64,000 nt of DNA from Pseudomonas sp. A-RE-19 (GTDB lineage Bacteria > Pseudomonadota > Gammaproteobacteria > Pseudomonadales > Pseudomonadaceae), in the NCBI RefSeq assembly GCF_019956555.1, contig NZ_JAHBDQ010000007.1:97840-161839 (forward strand), written 5' to 3'. The notes below the pieces were generated by a model. That model searched no databases. It saw only the letters and a program-made list of their open reading frames with translations, and was not told the origin of the DNA. This document shows, one piece after another, positions 19,927-29,231 of the stretch. Made by a program: the position numbers and the translations under genes. Each line of letters opens with the position of its first letter. Within the stretch, counting starts at the first letter, position 1.

Positions 19927-19938
19927 AAAAGCAGGCAT

Positions 19939-19972
19939 AAAAAAACGGCGACCCTTGGGTCGCCGTTTTTTT
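19939..19972. terminator. Bidirectional terminator between benE-like gene and yggL
   Basis: AAAAAACGGCGACCC and GGGTCGCCGTTTTTT pair with a tight TT loop and have U-tracts in both directions, serving two convergent genes. Confidence 0.95.
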
Positions 19973-19977
19973 CAACA

Positions 19978-20322
19978 TCAAGCTACCGGATTGATCGGCT
20001 TTTCCGGGTACCAGACGTCGATCAGCGGGCTGACGGTTGCTTCGGTCAGTTCGCTGCGGCCTTTGAGCCAAGCTTCAACAGCGGCACGCTGCTCTTCGGA
20101 AACCGAGCCACGCTTCTGCAGGCACACCAGACCGAAGTCGTCGCCGCCCACATAGCCCAGACCGTTGGCTTCCATGGCTTCTTTCAGGAACGCGTCGAGG
20201 AAAGCATCAATGGCTTCATCAGCCAAATCTTCTTTGAAATCCAGGTTCAGTTCGAAACCCAGCTCTTGAAATTCATCGACGCACAGTTTTTTGCGCAGAC
20301 GCTGGGAACGGTTAGTCGCCAT
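19978..20322 (-). CDS. yggL: YggL family 50S ribosome-binding protein (DUF469)
   Basis: 114 residues from the ATG at 20322. A small acidic protein of the YggL/DUF469 family, reported to associate with the large ribosomal subunit. The conserved start MATNRSQRLRKKLCVDEFQELGFEL and the blocks LDAFLKEAMEANGLGYVGGDD and WLKGRSELTEATVSPLIDVWYPE are present. An upstream in-frame codon would add five residues, but homologues begin at MATNRS. It stands alone, with its terminator only 6 bp past the stop. Its exact role in the ribosome is not clear from sequence. Confidence 0.92.
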   Translation of the reverse strand: MATNRSQRLRKKLCVDEFQELGFELNLDFKEDLADEAIDAFLDAFLKEAMEANGLGYVGGDDFGLVCLQKRGSVSEEQRAAVEAWLKGRSELTEATVSPLIDVWYPEKPINPVA

Positions 20323-20555
20323 TGGAACAATCCTCATAAGTAATAACGGGCGGCACTTTAGCAGTTTAAGGCGCCGATTGCCCGCCTCAGAACGGCGCTA
20401 CGCCTACCGTCGGTAAAAAATAGCGGATTAGAGGGCCAAGGTACGGCACAAGCCGCTACACCTTGGGGCATAATGCCGACACTTTCATGACCACTGAGGG
20501 AATTTATTTCCATGCCCTCGTTTTTTCCCCCCTCGGCTGTAGGGTTTTATTTCAG

Positions 20556-22016
20556 ATGATCAAATCTTTGCGTCCATTGTTGCTGGCCAGCCTTCTTCTG
20601 CCTCTGGCCCTCCCGGTTTCCGCCGCTCCGATCAACACCGCCCTGTCGCCCAATGTCGAAAAGGCCCTCAAGGCCAGCAAGTTGCAGGACAGTGCCCTGT
20701 CATTGGTGATGATCCCGCTCAACGGCCCGGGCACCCCTACCATTCATAACGCTGACGTTTCGGTCAACCCGGCCTCGACCATGAAGCTGGTGACCACGTA
20801 TGCCGCGCTGGAAATGCTTGGCCCGAACCATCAATGGAAAACCGAGTTCTACACCGACGGCACCCTTAGTGGTGGCATCCTCAACGGTAATCTCTACCTC
20901 AAGGGTGGCGGCGATCCGAAGCTGAACATGGAAAAACTCTGGCTGCTGATGCGCGATTTGCGTGCCAACGGCGTCACCCAGGTCACCGGCGATCTGGTAT
21001 TGGACCGTGGCTTCTTCGTGCAACCGCAACTGCCCGAATTCAACGACGATGGCAATGACGAGAACAAACCGTTCCTGGTCAAACCCGACGCGCTGCTGGT
21101 CAATCTCAAGGCCCTGCGCTTCGTGGCCCGTAACGACTCGGGCAAGGTCCTGGTGTCGGTCGAGCCACCGATTGCCAGCATCCGCATCGACAATCAGGTC
21201 AAGGCGCTCAACTCCAAGCAATGCACCGGTGGCGTGCGTTACAACCCGGTGACCCAGACTGATGGCAGCATCACCGTGACCGTCGGCGGCCAGTTGGGCG
21301 AAGGTTGCAGCTCCCAGACCTACCTGTCGCTGCTCGACCACGCGACCTACACCGCCGGTGCCGTGCGGGCGATCTGGAAGGAATTGGGCGGCAGCATCCA
21401 GGGCCAGGATCGTCTGGCACCGACGCCGAGCAGCGCCAAGGTGCTGGCCCGGGCCTACTCGCCAGACCTGGCGGAAATCATTCGCGACATCAACAAATAC
21501 AGTAACAACACCATGGCTCAGCAATTGTTCCTGAGCCTGGGCCAGAAGTTCCGCACCGACGCCGACGGTGACGACGCCAAGGCGGCCCAGCGTGTGGTGC
21601 GTCAGTGGCTGGCAAGAAAAGGCATCACCGCGCCGCACCTGGTGATGGAGAACGGCTCCGGTCTGTCTCGTGCCGAGCGGGTAAGTGCGCGGGAAATGGC
21701 GGCGATGCTGCAAGCGGCGTGGCATAGCCCATACGCCGCCGAGTTCATCAGTTCGATGCCGATTGCCGGCACCGACGGCACCATGCGCAAGCGCCTGAAA
21801 CAGACGGCCATGGCCGGTGAGGCCCACGTCAAGACTGGCACCCTGAACACCGTGCGCGCCATCTCCGGCTTCAGCCGCGACATCAATGGCAATACCTGGG
21901 CGGTCGTGGCGATCCTCAACGACAAGGCACCGTTTGGCGCCTCCTCGGTGCTGGATCAGGTGCTGCTGGACCTGTACCGCCAGCCAAAACTGCCAACCAC
22001 GGCGTCGGTGTTGTAA
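20556..22016 (+). CDS. dacB: D-alanyl-D-alanine carboxypeptidase/endopeptidase (PBP4)
   Basis: 486 residues from the ATG at 20556, preceded by TAGGG. A Sec signal peptide (MIKSLRPLLLASLLLPLALPVSA, cleavage near AAP) sends it to the periplasm, where it trims and hydrolyses peptidoglycan cross-links. It has all three serine penicillin-binding motifs: STMK (S74, K77), SNN (316-318) and KTG (426-428). The long insert between the first two motifs is the typical class C domain II-III insertion. The frame extends back to 20463, but that adds a non-signal-like N-terminus. It is monocistronic, ending near a REP. Not a beta-lactamase, given the insert. Confidence 0.95.
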   Translation: MIKSLRPLLLASLLLPLALPVSAAPINTALSPNVEKALKASKLQDSALSLVMIPLNGPGTPTIHNADVSVNPASTMKLVTTYAALEMLGPNHQWKTEFYTDGTLSGGILNGNLYLKGGGDPKLNMEKLWLLMRDLRANGVTQVTGDLVLDRGFFVQPQLPEFNDDGNDENKPFLVKPDALLVNLKALRFVARNDSGKVLVSVEPPIASIRIDNQVKALNSKQCTGGVRYNPVTQTDGSITVTVGGQLGEGCSSQTYLSLLDHATYTAGAVRAIWKELGGSIQGQDRLAPTPSSAKVLARAYSPDLAEIIRDINKYSNNTMAQQLFLSLGQKFRTDADGDDAKAAQRVVRQWLARKGITAPHLVMENGSGLSRAERVSAREMAAMLQAAWHSPYAAEFISSMPIAGTDGTMRKRLKQTAMAGEAHVKTGTLNTVRAISGFSRDINGNTWAVVAILNDKAPFGASSVLDQVLLDLYRQPKLPTTASVL

Positions 22017-22045
22017 CCGGATCTATAGAACACCTTAGGTCCAAT

Positions 22046-22133
22046 GTGGGAGCGAGCCTGCTCGCGATAGCGGTATAACAGTCGACATCCAAGTTGAATG
22101 TTAGAACCTCATCGCGAGCAGGCTCGCTCCCAC
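22046..22133. repeat. REP doublet between dacB and the cyclase gene
   Basis: GTGGGAGCGAGCCTGCTCGCGATAGCGG and its inverted copy are separated by a loop containing TCGACATCCAAGTTGAATGT. The same loop motif recurs at 52029, 56071 and 57371. It lies in a convergent gap. Confidence 0.93.
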
Positions 22134-22151
22134 AGGGGCCGGCACGCGGCC

Positions 22152-24542
22152 TTAGCTCATCTGCCCCTCAACCCGATCCCTTCCCGCCTGCTTCGCCGCA
22201 TAGACCCCTGAGTCAGCCCGCAACAGCAGCGCATCCGCGCCCTCTCCGGCCTTCCAACTGGCAATCCCGAAACTCGCGGTGATGGTCCCGACCTCGTCGA
22301 TCGGCGAACTGCGCAACCCTTGCCACAATTCCACGGCCAGCACCTGGGCCTGTACACCGTCGATATCCGGACACAGCACCATGAACTCTTCGCCCCCCAG
22401 GCGACAGAACACATCAGTGCGCCGCAGGCGACCGCCAATGCGCTCGCACACGGCCTGCAATACCCGATCACCCACGGCATGACCATGCTGGTCATTGATG
22501 CGCTTGAAGTGATCGATGTCGAGCATGATCACCGACAATTCGCCACCGCCGCGCTCGACCCGGGCCATTTCGGTGGTCAGGCGCTCCTGGAAGTAGCGGC
22601 GGTTGTGGATCCCGGTCAACGAGTCGGTCACCGACAGTGCCCGCAACTCTTCTTCCACGCGCTTGAGGTCGGAGATGTCCGAGATGTAACCATGCCACAG
22701 CACGCCGCCACCGGGCAGTTCCTCCGGGGTCGCTTCACCGCGGACCCAGCGCAGACCACGCGCGGGCAATTGCACGCGGTATTCCTCGCGCCAGGGGCTG
22801 AGGGTGTCTGCCGAGGCCCGGATCGAGGCGCGGACCCGGCTCGTATCCTGAGGATGAATCCGCGCGAATATCGCTTCGGCATTGAGCAACAGCACGTCCG
22901 GCTCGAGCTCGTAGATCTCGCGCATACCGTCACTGGCGTAGATCACGCTGAAGCGGCCATCGAACTCCATCTTGAACTGGTAAATGCCACCGGGCACATG
23001 GGCGCTGAGCTTCTTCAATAACAGGTCCCGTGCCGCCAGAGCCTCATGGACGCGCTTGCGTTCGGTGATATCGATACAGATTGCCAGGTGGCCGACCCAC
23101 AAACCCTGCTCGTCGAGTACCGGGGTCGCCAGCATGTTTACCAGCAAATGGCTGCTGTCGCGGCGGATCAGCGTCCACTCCCGAGCTTCATGACCGCCCT
23201 CTTCCCCGCCTTCGACCAACATCGCCTGACAGGTCGGGATCGGTTTGCCGTAGCGCGCGCTCAACTCTGCCGACCGCGCCTCGAGCTCCCGGGGCAGGTG
23301 CAGGTTTTCCAGGGTCATGTGACCCACGACCTGCCCATTGGAGTAACCGAGCATCTGCTCTGCCCCGGCGTTGAAGGTGCTGATGATTCCGCGCAGGTCG
23401 GTGGCGATGATCGCCACCTGAGTCGCGGCATCCAGCACACCGCGCAACTGGCCATGAGTACCCCGCAACTCTTGCTCACGGGCATGCAGTTCCTGGGTCC
23501 GCTGTTCCACCAGTTTCAGCGCTCGTTGGCGCTGATTGACCAACACATAGAGCAGCACACTGAGCAGCAGGCTGAGCAAACCGCCGAGCACCACCAGGCT
23601 GGCTACCGAGGAATGGTTGGCTTGCAGAAACGCGGCGCTTGGGCGCATGTCCACTTGATAGTCGTGGTCGGCCAGACGCAGCAATCGCGTGGCCGAAAGA
23701 TCGCTGGCCCCCGCCGTGTTGTTCGACTCGTACAACACTTCATGCTGATCATCGGTGGATAAGTCGAGAATACGCACCGAGAGAGAGTCGTGATTCTCTT
23801 CCGGCAGTCCATCCGCCAGCAGTTGGCGCATGCTGATCACCGCCATGACATAACCGTCGGGCGCGGCGCTCGGGATTTGCTGACGGCTGACCGGGGCCAC
23901 CAGCAATACGCCCCGCGAATAGGCGGGCTCGATGCCGACCAAATGCAGCGGTTGCGACACGACCATGCGGCCATTGCGATTGGCACGTTCCAGGGTTGCA
24001 CGACGCAGGGGTTGGGCCAACAAGTCGTAGCCCAGCGGCGTGGGCAATCGGCTCTGGGTTTGGGTATAGAGCACCGGTACGTACTCGTCCCGCTCGCCGG
24101 CCACTTGCAACTGGCCATCGGCGTTGAGTTCACGAAAGGTGAAATCGCTCAAGCCTTCTTCACGCACCGCGCGTTCAAGCAGAGGTCGTTCGGCGCGGGA
24201 AACCCGTGGCGCCCAGGAGTAGGCCTGGGTACGACGCAAAAGAGGTTTGGCGTAACCGTCGAATTCCTCGCGGGACACCGATCCGGAATTGACGAAGAAC
24301 CGGCGCAGGCCGTCGAGGCGCTGCTCCTGATCTTCAAAACGTTCTTCGATACGGCTGTAACGTTCACTGGCGAGCAGTTGGAAACGTTGCCGCAATTGCT
24401 GTTGAAACTGATTGAGGGTTGCCCAGGCCAGCAATCCCGTGAGAATCCCGCCGACGAGCAATACCAGCAGCGCGACCAGCCAGGCCGAAACATCTTCGCT
24501 GATAAAACCCAGGATCTTGGGGCGCACGGCGTGCAACGACAT
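22152..24542 (-). CDS. Membrane-bound diguanylate cyclase with CHASE and PAS domains
   Basis: 796 residues. An N-terminal helix (about 18-40, AWLVALLVLLVGGILTGLLAWATL) and another near residue 310-335 bracket a periplasmic CHASE domain (SREEFDGYAKPLLRRTQAYSWAPRVSRAERP). A coiled linker and two PAS/PAC units follow (GVLDAATQVAIIATDLRG...; MEFDGRFSVIYASDGMREIYE). The C-terminal GGDEF domain has GGEEF at 716-720, the active-site form, and an RxxD inhibitory site (RRTD, 707-710). It should sense an external small molecule and make cyclic-di-GMP. No EAL domain is present. It stands alone between dacB and rlmKL; no signal for the ligand is visible. Confidence 0.93.
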   Translation of the reverse strand: MSLHAVRPKILGFISEDVSAWLVALLVLLVGGILTGLLAWATLNQFQQQLRQRFQLLASERYSRIEERFEDQEQRLDGLRRFFVNSGSVSREEFDGYAKPLLRRTQAYSWAPRVSRAERPLLERAVREEGLSDFTFRELNADGQLQVAGERDEYVPVLYTQTQSRLPTPLGYDLLAQPLRRATLERANRNGRMVVSQPLHLVGIEPAYSRGVLLVAPVSRQQIPSAAPDGYVMAVISMRQLLADGLPEENHDSLSVRILDLSTDDQHEVLYESNNTAGASDLSATRLLRLADHDYQVDMRPSAAFLQANHSSVASLVVLGGLLSLLLSVLLYVLVNQRQRALKLVEQRTQELHAREQELRGTHGQLRGVLDAATQVAIIATDLRGIISTFNAGAEQMLGYSNGQVVGHMTLENLHLPRELEARSAELSARYGKPIPTCQAMLVEGGEEGGHEAREWTLIRRDSSHLLVNMLATPVLDEQGLWVGHLAICIDITERKRVHEALAARDLLLKKLSAHVPGGIYQFKMEFDGRFSVIYASDGMREIYELEPDVLLLNAEAIFARIHPQDTSRVRASIRASADTLSPWREEYRVQLPARGLRWVRGEATPEELPGGGVLWHGYISDISDLKRVEEELRALSVTDSLTGIHNRRYFQERLTTEMARVERGGGELSVIMLDIDHFKRINDQHGHAVGDRVLQAVCERIGGRLRRTDVFCRLGGEEFMVLCPDIDGVQAQVLAVELWQGLRSSPIDEVGTITASFGIASWKAGEGADALLLRADSGVYAAKQAGRDRVEGQMS

Positions 24543-24686
24543 AGAGGCAACTCAAAACGCCAGGTGCCGGAAAAGCCCATTGGCCATGCATTGAGTTATA
24601 GCCATTAGCCACCAATTTGACCAGCACTGAAAGGACCCAAGAGCCTTTAAAAATCAAGACCCTGTGGATCCAATCGTGCTCAGGTG

Positions 24687-26957
24687 TCAGCGAGCGGTGA
24701 TTTTCCAGGCACGGTGAATCTTGCCATTACGGGCGAAATCCGGATCGATGGTCTGGGCGGTGATTTCTTCAACGGCATAACGCTCGGTGAGGTTTTCCTC
24801 GAGCTGGAACTTGCGGAAGTTGTTGGAGAAGTACAACACCCCGCCCGGCGCCAGACGTGCCATGGCCAAGTCGATCAACTGCACTTGATCACGCTGCACG
24901 TCGAAGATCCCTTCCATGCGCTTGGAGTTGGAGAAGGTCGGCGGGTCGATGAAAATCAGGTCGTATTCGTCACGGCAGGCATCGAGCCAAGCCATCACAT
25001 CACCCTGCTCCAGACGGTTCTTGTCGGAGAAACCGTTCAGCGACAGGTTGCGACGCGCCCAATCCAGATAGGTTTTCGACAGGTCCACGCTGGTGGTGCT
25101 GCGCGCGCCGCCCTTGGCCGCATGAACGCTGGCGGTCGCGGTGTAGCAATACAGGTTGAGGAAGCGCTTGCCGGCCGCCTCTTTCTGGATCCGCATGCGC
25201 ATCGGCCGGTGGTCGAGGAACAACCCGGTGTCGAGGTAGTCGGTGAGGTTCACCAGCAGCTTCACGCCACCTTCGTTGACCTCGACAAATTTGCCCTGTG
25301 CCGCTTGGCGTTCGTACTGCTTGGTGCCGCTCTGACGCTCGCGACGTTTGACCACCACGCGGCTCTTGTCGATGTTCAGGGCCTGCGGAATGGCGGCCAG
25401 GGCATCGAACATACGCGCCGAGGCTTTTTCCGGATCGATGGATTTCGGCGCGGCGTATTCCTGGACGTGGACCCAATCCTGATACAGGTCGATGGCCATG
25501 GAGTATTCCGGCATATCGGCATCGTAAACGCGGTAGCAGTCGATGCCTTCACGCTTGACCCACTTGCCGAGGGCCTTGAGGTTCTTTTGCAGGCGGTTGG
25601 CAAACATCTGCCCGCCTTCGCTCAAGCGCGGTTGCTCGATCACCACCGGGGCCGGTTTGATCGGGTTGCCGTTCTTGTTGTACTTCTCGTACTTGCCCGG
25701 TGCCACATCGTTGTCGGCGACTTCGACTTCAGCTTGCTCGCGCTCGACCTGACGCTGTTCCGGCGTGCGACGCTCACCGGTGACGAACTGGTCCGGCGTG
25801 ACCTTGATCAGCAGCAATTTGCACGGCAAGGCGCCGTTCCAGAACGAGTACTGCTTGTGGCTGCGGATGCCCATGCGCTTGCCCAGGTCCGGGGCGCCGG
25901 TGAACACCGCCGCTTCCCAGTTCAGGCACGCCTGACGCAGACGCTCGCCGAGGTTCTGGTAGAGATAGAGCAGGCTCGCCTCATCGCCCAGACGCTCGCC
26001 GTACGGAGGGTTGCAGATCACCAGGCCTTTCTGGTTCTGGTCCGGGCGCGGCTCGAACGTCGCGACTTCGCCCTGGTAGATTTTGATCCATTCGCTCAGG
26101 CCGGCACGTTCGACGTTATTGCGGCCCGGTTGAATCAGGCGCGGGTCAGCTTCGTAACCGCGGATCCACAGCGGCGGCTTGGCCAGACCGGCCGCGGCGC
26201 GTTCGGTGGCTTCTTCGTGGAGCTTTTTCCACAGCGCCGGCACGTGGCCGAGCCAGGCGGTAAAGCCCCATTGCTCGCGACGCAGGTTCGGCGCCATGTC
26301 GGCGGCGATCATCGCGGCTTCCACCAGGAACGTACCGACACCGCACATCGGGTCGGCCAGCGCGCCGCCATCGGCGGCAATCCGTGGCCAGCCGGAACGG
26401 ATCAGAATCGCCGCCGCGAGGTTTTCCTTCAGCGGCGCCGCGCCCTGCTGCAAGCGATAACCGCGTTGGTGCAGGCTGTGGCCGGAAAGGTCGAGGGACA
26501 GAATCGCTTCGCCACGGTCCAGGCGCAGGTGAATGCGCAGGTCCGGGTTGAGCTTGTCGATGGACGGACGATCACCTTGTGGAGTGCGCAGTTTGTCGAC
26601 GATGGCGTCCTTGACCTTCAAGGCGCCGAAATGGGTGTTATCAATGCCCGAACCGTGACCGCTGAATTCGACGGCCAGGGTGCCATCGTTGAGCATGTGA
26701 TCTTGCCACTCGATATCCAGCACGCCGTGGTAGAGGTCTTCGGCGTCCTTCATCGGGAAGCGCTTGAGCACCAGCAGCACGCGGTTTGCCAGACGCGACC
26801 ACAAGCACAGGCGATAGGCGGTTTCCATGGTGGCCATGCCGCGCACAGCCGAGGTGTGCTCACGCGCTTCCTCAAGGCCAAGCCCGACGGCTTCCTCGAT
26901 GAGCAGGCCTTCGAGGCCTTTTGGGCAAGTGAGGAAGAGTTCGAAACGATCGGACAT
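24687..26957 (-). CDS. rlmKL: Bifunctional 23S rRNA methyltransferase RlmKL (m2G2445 / m7G2069)
   Basis: 756 residues from the ATG at 26957. Modifies G2445 (RlmL half) and G2069 (RlmK half) of 23S rRNA. N-terminal THUMP domain (about 45-155), then the RlmL methyltransferase with SAM motif DPMCGVGTF (202-210) and catalytic NPPYGE (316-321). After a linker of charged residues (about 395-440), the RlmK half has the Rossmann block FLNLYCYTATASVHAAKGGA and DPPTFSNSK (671-679). The frame extends 12 codons upstream, but MSDRFELFLTCPKGLE is the family start. It is divergent from rmf, with a 528-bp gap, which links two ribosome-related genes. Confidence 0.96.
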   Translation of the reverse strand: MSDRFELFLTCPKGLEGLLIEEAVGLGLEEAREHTSAVRGMATMETAYRLCLWSRLANRVLLVLKRFPMKDAEDLYHGVLDIEWQDHMLNDGTLAVEFSGHGSGIDNTHFGALKVKDAIVDKLRTPQGDRPSIDKLNPDLRIHLRLDRGEAILSLDLSGHSLHQRGYRLQQGAAPLKENLAAAILIRSGWPRIAADGGALADPMCGVGTFLVEAAMIAADMAPNLRREQWGFTAWLGHVPALWKKLHEEATERAAAGLAKPPLWIRGYEADPRLIQPGRNNVERAGLSEWIKIYQGEVATFEPRPDQNQKGLVICNPPYGERLGDEASLLYLYQNLGERLRQACLNWEAAVFTGAPDLGKRMGIRSHKQYSFWNGALPCKLLLIKVTPDQFVTGERRTPEQRQVEREQAEVEVADNDVAPGKYEKYNKNGNPIKPAPVVIEQPRLSEGGQMFANRLQKNLKALGKWVKREGIDCYRVYDADMPEYSMAIDLYQDWVHVQEYAAPKSIDPEKASARMFDALAAIPQALNIDKSRVVVKRRERQSGTKQYERQAAQGKFVEVNEGGVKLLVNLTDYLDTGLFLDHRPMRMRIQKEAAGKRFLNLYCYTATASVHAAKGGARSTTSVDLSKTYLDWARRNLSLNGFSDKNRLEQGDVMAWLDACRDEYDLIFIDPPTFSNSKRMEGIFDVQRDQVQLIDLAMARLAPGGVLYFSNNFRKFQLEENLTERYAVEEITAQTIDPDFARNGKIHRAWKITAR

Positions 26958-27354
26958 GGTAATTCCAGAGCCTTTAGCTAAGTGAACCGACAACGCATTG
27001 CCGATCCGGTTTTCAATCAGGCGCTTTTCTAAAAGAGCGCCCGCGTGGCACGAAGGTGTGCCGTCCCACCCTGACTGCTCGGGTTAAAAGAGCTTAGATG
27101 CCAGGGCAGATAAAAAAGTTATGCAACAAAATGTCATAAGTCGACCCTTCGTCGAATAGTCCCCCAGTGCAACGCGGGTCATTTTCGTTAAAGGCCCGGC
27201 TCATCCTCCAGCGCAGGGCCGATCATACCGGGGTTTGGCCAATAAACACGGGACAAATATCGTGTTACTTATGGCCATAGCATCTTTATGGTTACGTTCT
27301 TATGACAAAACGATCATTCCCACGATGTGACGCATTGGTTAGAACTCAACTCAG
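26958..27354. other. Intergenic region between rlmKL and the rmf leader
   Basis: About 400 bases hold the divergent promoters of rlmKL and rmf. The stretch 27240-27340 is AT-rich (ATCGTGTTACTTATGGCC...TTATGACAAAACG) and is the likely rmf promoter. I see no coding sequence and no exact sigma54 element (TGGCACG at 27044 lacks GC at the right distance). Confidence 0.4.
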
Positions 27355-27485
27355 GTTGACGTCGCAACGGCGTCAACACCTTGGCTCGCGACGCCGGCAG
27401 CGAGCCACCAACGGCAGAGTTTTTCTGCCTGACCTCGATTGAGGTCGACGCGATAAATACAGTCAACAAGTGAGGGCAACACCCT
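27355..27485 (+). promoter_or_regulatory. Structured 5' leader of rmf (four tandem hairpins plus an SD-masking hairpin)
   Basis: Perfect inverted repeats follow one another: GTTGACG/CGTCAAC (27355-27377), GGCTCG/CGAGCC (27383-27406), GGCAGA/TCTGCC (27413-27429) and GACCTC/GAGGTC (27431-27446). Just before the ATG, AGGG (27473-27476) pairs with CCCT (27482-27485), hiding the GAGGG ribosome binding site. This suggests post-transcriptional control of hibernation factor synthesis. No U-tracts follow the hairpins, so they are not terminators. Confidence 0.6.
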
Positions 27486-27701
27486 ATGAGAAGACTTAAG
27501 CGTGATCCGTTGGAAAGAGCATTTTTGCGCGGATATCAATATGGCGTTGGTGGTAAATCCCGTGAGCTTTGCCCATTTACTCTACCGTCGGTACGCCAAG
27601 CCTGGATCAATGGCTGGCGCGAAGGACGCGGCGACAACTGGGACGGTATGACCGGCACTGCGGGAATCCATAGACTCAACGAACTTCACGCCGTCGGCTA
27701 A
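27486..27701 (+). CDS. rmf: Ribosome modulation factor
   Basis: 71 residues, basic. RMF dimerises 70S ribosomes into inactive 100S particles in stationary phase or stress, with HPF. The family core MRRLKRDPLERAFLRGYQYGVGGKSRELCPF...RQAWINGWREGRGDNWDGMTG matches E. coli RMF (RDRLERAHQRGYQAGIAGRSKEMCP), with a longer C-terminal tail than the 55-residue E. coli protein. It has its own leader and terminator and is flanked by rlmKL and pyrD, the order known in other pseudomonads. Confidence 0.96.
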   Translation: MRRLKRDPLERAFLRGYQYGVGGKSRELCPFTLPSVRQAWINGWREGRGDNWDGMTGTAGIHRLNELHAVG

Positions 27702-27786
27702 TACAGGGCACACACTCCGACACGACAATCTGATTACGCAACGACTTAACCACGCACGTCCCATCCGGACGGCGGGCTTCGGCCCA

Positions 27787-27813
27787 GGGGCTCCTTCGGG
27801 GAGCCCTTTTTTA
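27787..27813 (+). terminator. Terminator of rmf
   Basis: GGGGCTCC-TTC-GGGGAGCCC followed by TTTTTT, a GC-rich stem with a U-tract, 86 bp after the stop codon. Confidence 0.93.
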
Positions 27814-27860
27814 TGTCTGATCTCTGGCTAAACACGCCTGTAGACTAAACACGATCTCCC

Positions 27861-27951
27861 TGTAGGAGCTGCCGAAGGCTGCGATCTTTTGATCTTGCCC
27901 TTGATTGTAAAAAGCAAGATCAAAAGATCGCAGCCTTCGGCAGCTCCTACA
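27861..27951. repeat. REP doublet between rmf and pyrD
   Basis: TGTAGGAGCTGCCGAAGGCT-GCGATCTTTTGATCTTGC and its perfect inverted copy around a 14-bp loop; the cleanest example of this type in the window. Lies in a convergent gap. Confidence 0.95.
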
Positions 27952-27982
27952 CCGATCGTGTACACCGCACCCCAGATGTCAG

Positions 27983-29002
27983 TTAGCGCAACGCGGCAAT
28001 GGCATCCACCGATTCACGAATCAGCGCCGGGCCTTTATAGATGAAGCCGGAGTAGAGCTGCACCAGGCTCGCACCCGCGGCGATTTTCTCAGCCGCATGC
28101 TTGCCTTCAGTGATGCCGCCCACGGCGATGATCGGCAAACGACCAGCCAGCTCCGCCGCCAGTACCTTCACGGTATGGGTGCTCTTTTCGCGAACCGGCG
28201 CGCCGGACAGCCCGCCCGCCTCGTCACCATGCTCCATGCCTTCGACACCGACGCGGCTCAGGGTAGTGTTGGTGGCGATCACCGCGTCCATCCCGGTTTC
28301 GATCAGGGCCTGGGCCACTTGCACGGTTTCTTCGTCGGTCATGTCCGGCGCGATCTTGATCGCCAGCGGTACATGTTTGCCGTGGCGCAGGGCCAGTTCC
28401 GCCCGACGGGTGGCCAGGTCGGCGAGCAATTGCTTGAGCGAGTCGCCAAATTGCAGGCTGCGCAGGCCCGGGGTGTTCGGCGAGCTGACGTTGACCGTCA
28501 CATAGCTGGCGTGGGCATAGACCTTGTCCAGGCAGATCAGGTAATCGTCGACCGCACGCTCAACCGGGGTGTCGAAGTTCTTGCCAATGTTGATGCCCAG
28601 CACGCCCTTGTACTTGGCCGCCGCGACGCGAGCGAGCAAGTGATCGACGCCGAGGTTGTTGAAACCCATGCGGTTGATAATGGCCTCGGCTTCCGGCAAA
28701 CGGAAAATCCGTGGTTTCGGGTTGCCCGGTTGCGGACGCGGGGTAATGGTGCCGATTTCGACGAAACCGAAACCCAGTTGGGCAAAACCGTCGATCGCCG
28801 CGCCATTCTTGTCCAGACCGGCCGCCAGGCCAACCGGGTTCGGGAACTCCAGGCCCATGACCGTCACCGGCATTTTTGCCGGCGCCTTGCACAGCAAGCC
28901 GTTGAGGCCCAAACGCCCGCCCGCGCCGATCAGATCCAGAGACAGATCGTGGGAGGTTTCCGGGGAAAGTTTGAACAACAGCTGACGGGCCAGGGTGTAC
29001 AT
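27983..29002 (-). CDS. pyrD: Dihydroorotate dehydrogenase (quinone), class 2
   Basis: 339 residues from the ATG at 29002. Oxidises dihydroorotate to orotate in pyrimidine synthesis, passing electrons to quinone at the inner membrane. The N-terminal amphipathic helices that reach the membrane ([22 protein letters not shown]) mark class 2. FMN and substrate blocks are present: [43 protein letters not shown], the catalytic serine region [12 protein letters not shown], and IAVGGITEG. The frame runs 42 codons further upstream, but the family starts at MYTLARQL. It is divergent from nasS, sharing a 230-bp gap. Confidence 0.96.
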   Translation of the reverse strand: MYTLARQLLFKLSPETSHDLSLDLIGAGGRLGLNGLLCKAPAKMPVTVMGLEFPNPVGLAAGLDKNGAAIDGFAQLGFGFVEIGTITPRPQPGNPKPRIFRLPEAEAIINRMGFNNLGVDHLLARVAAAKYKGVLGINIGKNFDTPVERAVDDYLICLDKVYAHASYVTVNVSSPNTPGLRSLQFGDSLKQLLADLATRRAELALRHGKHVPLAIKIAPDMTDEETVQVAQALIETGMDAVIATNTTLSRVGVEGMEHGDEAGGLSGAPVREKSTHTVKVLAAELAGRLPIIAVGGITEGKHAAEKIAAGASLVQLYSGFIYKGPALIRESVDAIAALR

Positions 29003-29092
29003 GGGCAGGCTTGACTCGGTTGGCGATGAGAGGCGGCGATTATAGCCGCGCATCGGCCCCACAGGCGAGGCGCGCGGCAAAATCAACCCGCG

Positions 29093-29109
29093 ATGGCATA
29101 TGCCTTGCA
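29093..29109 (+). promoter_or_regulatory. Sigma54-type (-24/-12) promoter of nasST
   Basis: ATGGCATATGCCTTGCA has GG at 29095-29096 and GC at 29107-29108, exactly 10 bp apart, with a full TTGCA at -12. The predicted start near 29120 puts the first leader hairpin 6 nt downstream, the same distance as at nasA. Confidence 0.65.
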
Positions 29110-29125
29110 CCATCACAGGCATCAG

Positions 29126-29215
29126 CACTCATGCCAACGGCGGAATGAGTGGAAGGACAATGGCGTCGTCACTCGGCTTTGCCCACGCAAGGGCCTTGGG
29201 ACGACGCTTTTTTTT
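29126..29215 (+). promoter_or_regulatory. ANTAR/NasT-responsive leader and terminator of nasST
   Basis: P1: CACTCAT/ATGAGTG stem, one mismatch, CC/GG, hexaloop AACGGC (29136-29141). P2: GAC/GTC stem with hexaloop AATGGC (29159-29164). Both loops have A1 and G4. The terminator pairs GCGTCGTC (29163-29170) with GACGACGC (29200-29207) and has eight Ts. P2 and the terminator share 29163-29167, so they exclude each other, as needed for antitermination. P2 has only three pairs, so it would need protein to be stable. Confidence 0.7.
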
Positions 29216-29231
29216 GGAAGGTGCGAAATCG

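Noticed and set aside
27044..27060. Possible sigma54 promoter (TGGCACG) upstream of rmf
   Set aside because: Ten bases after GG the sequence is TG, not GC, so the -12 element is absent.
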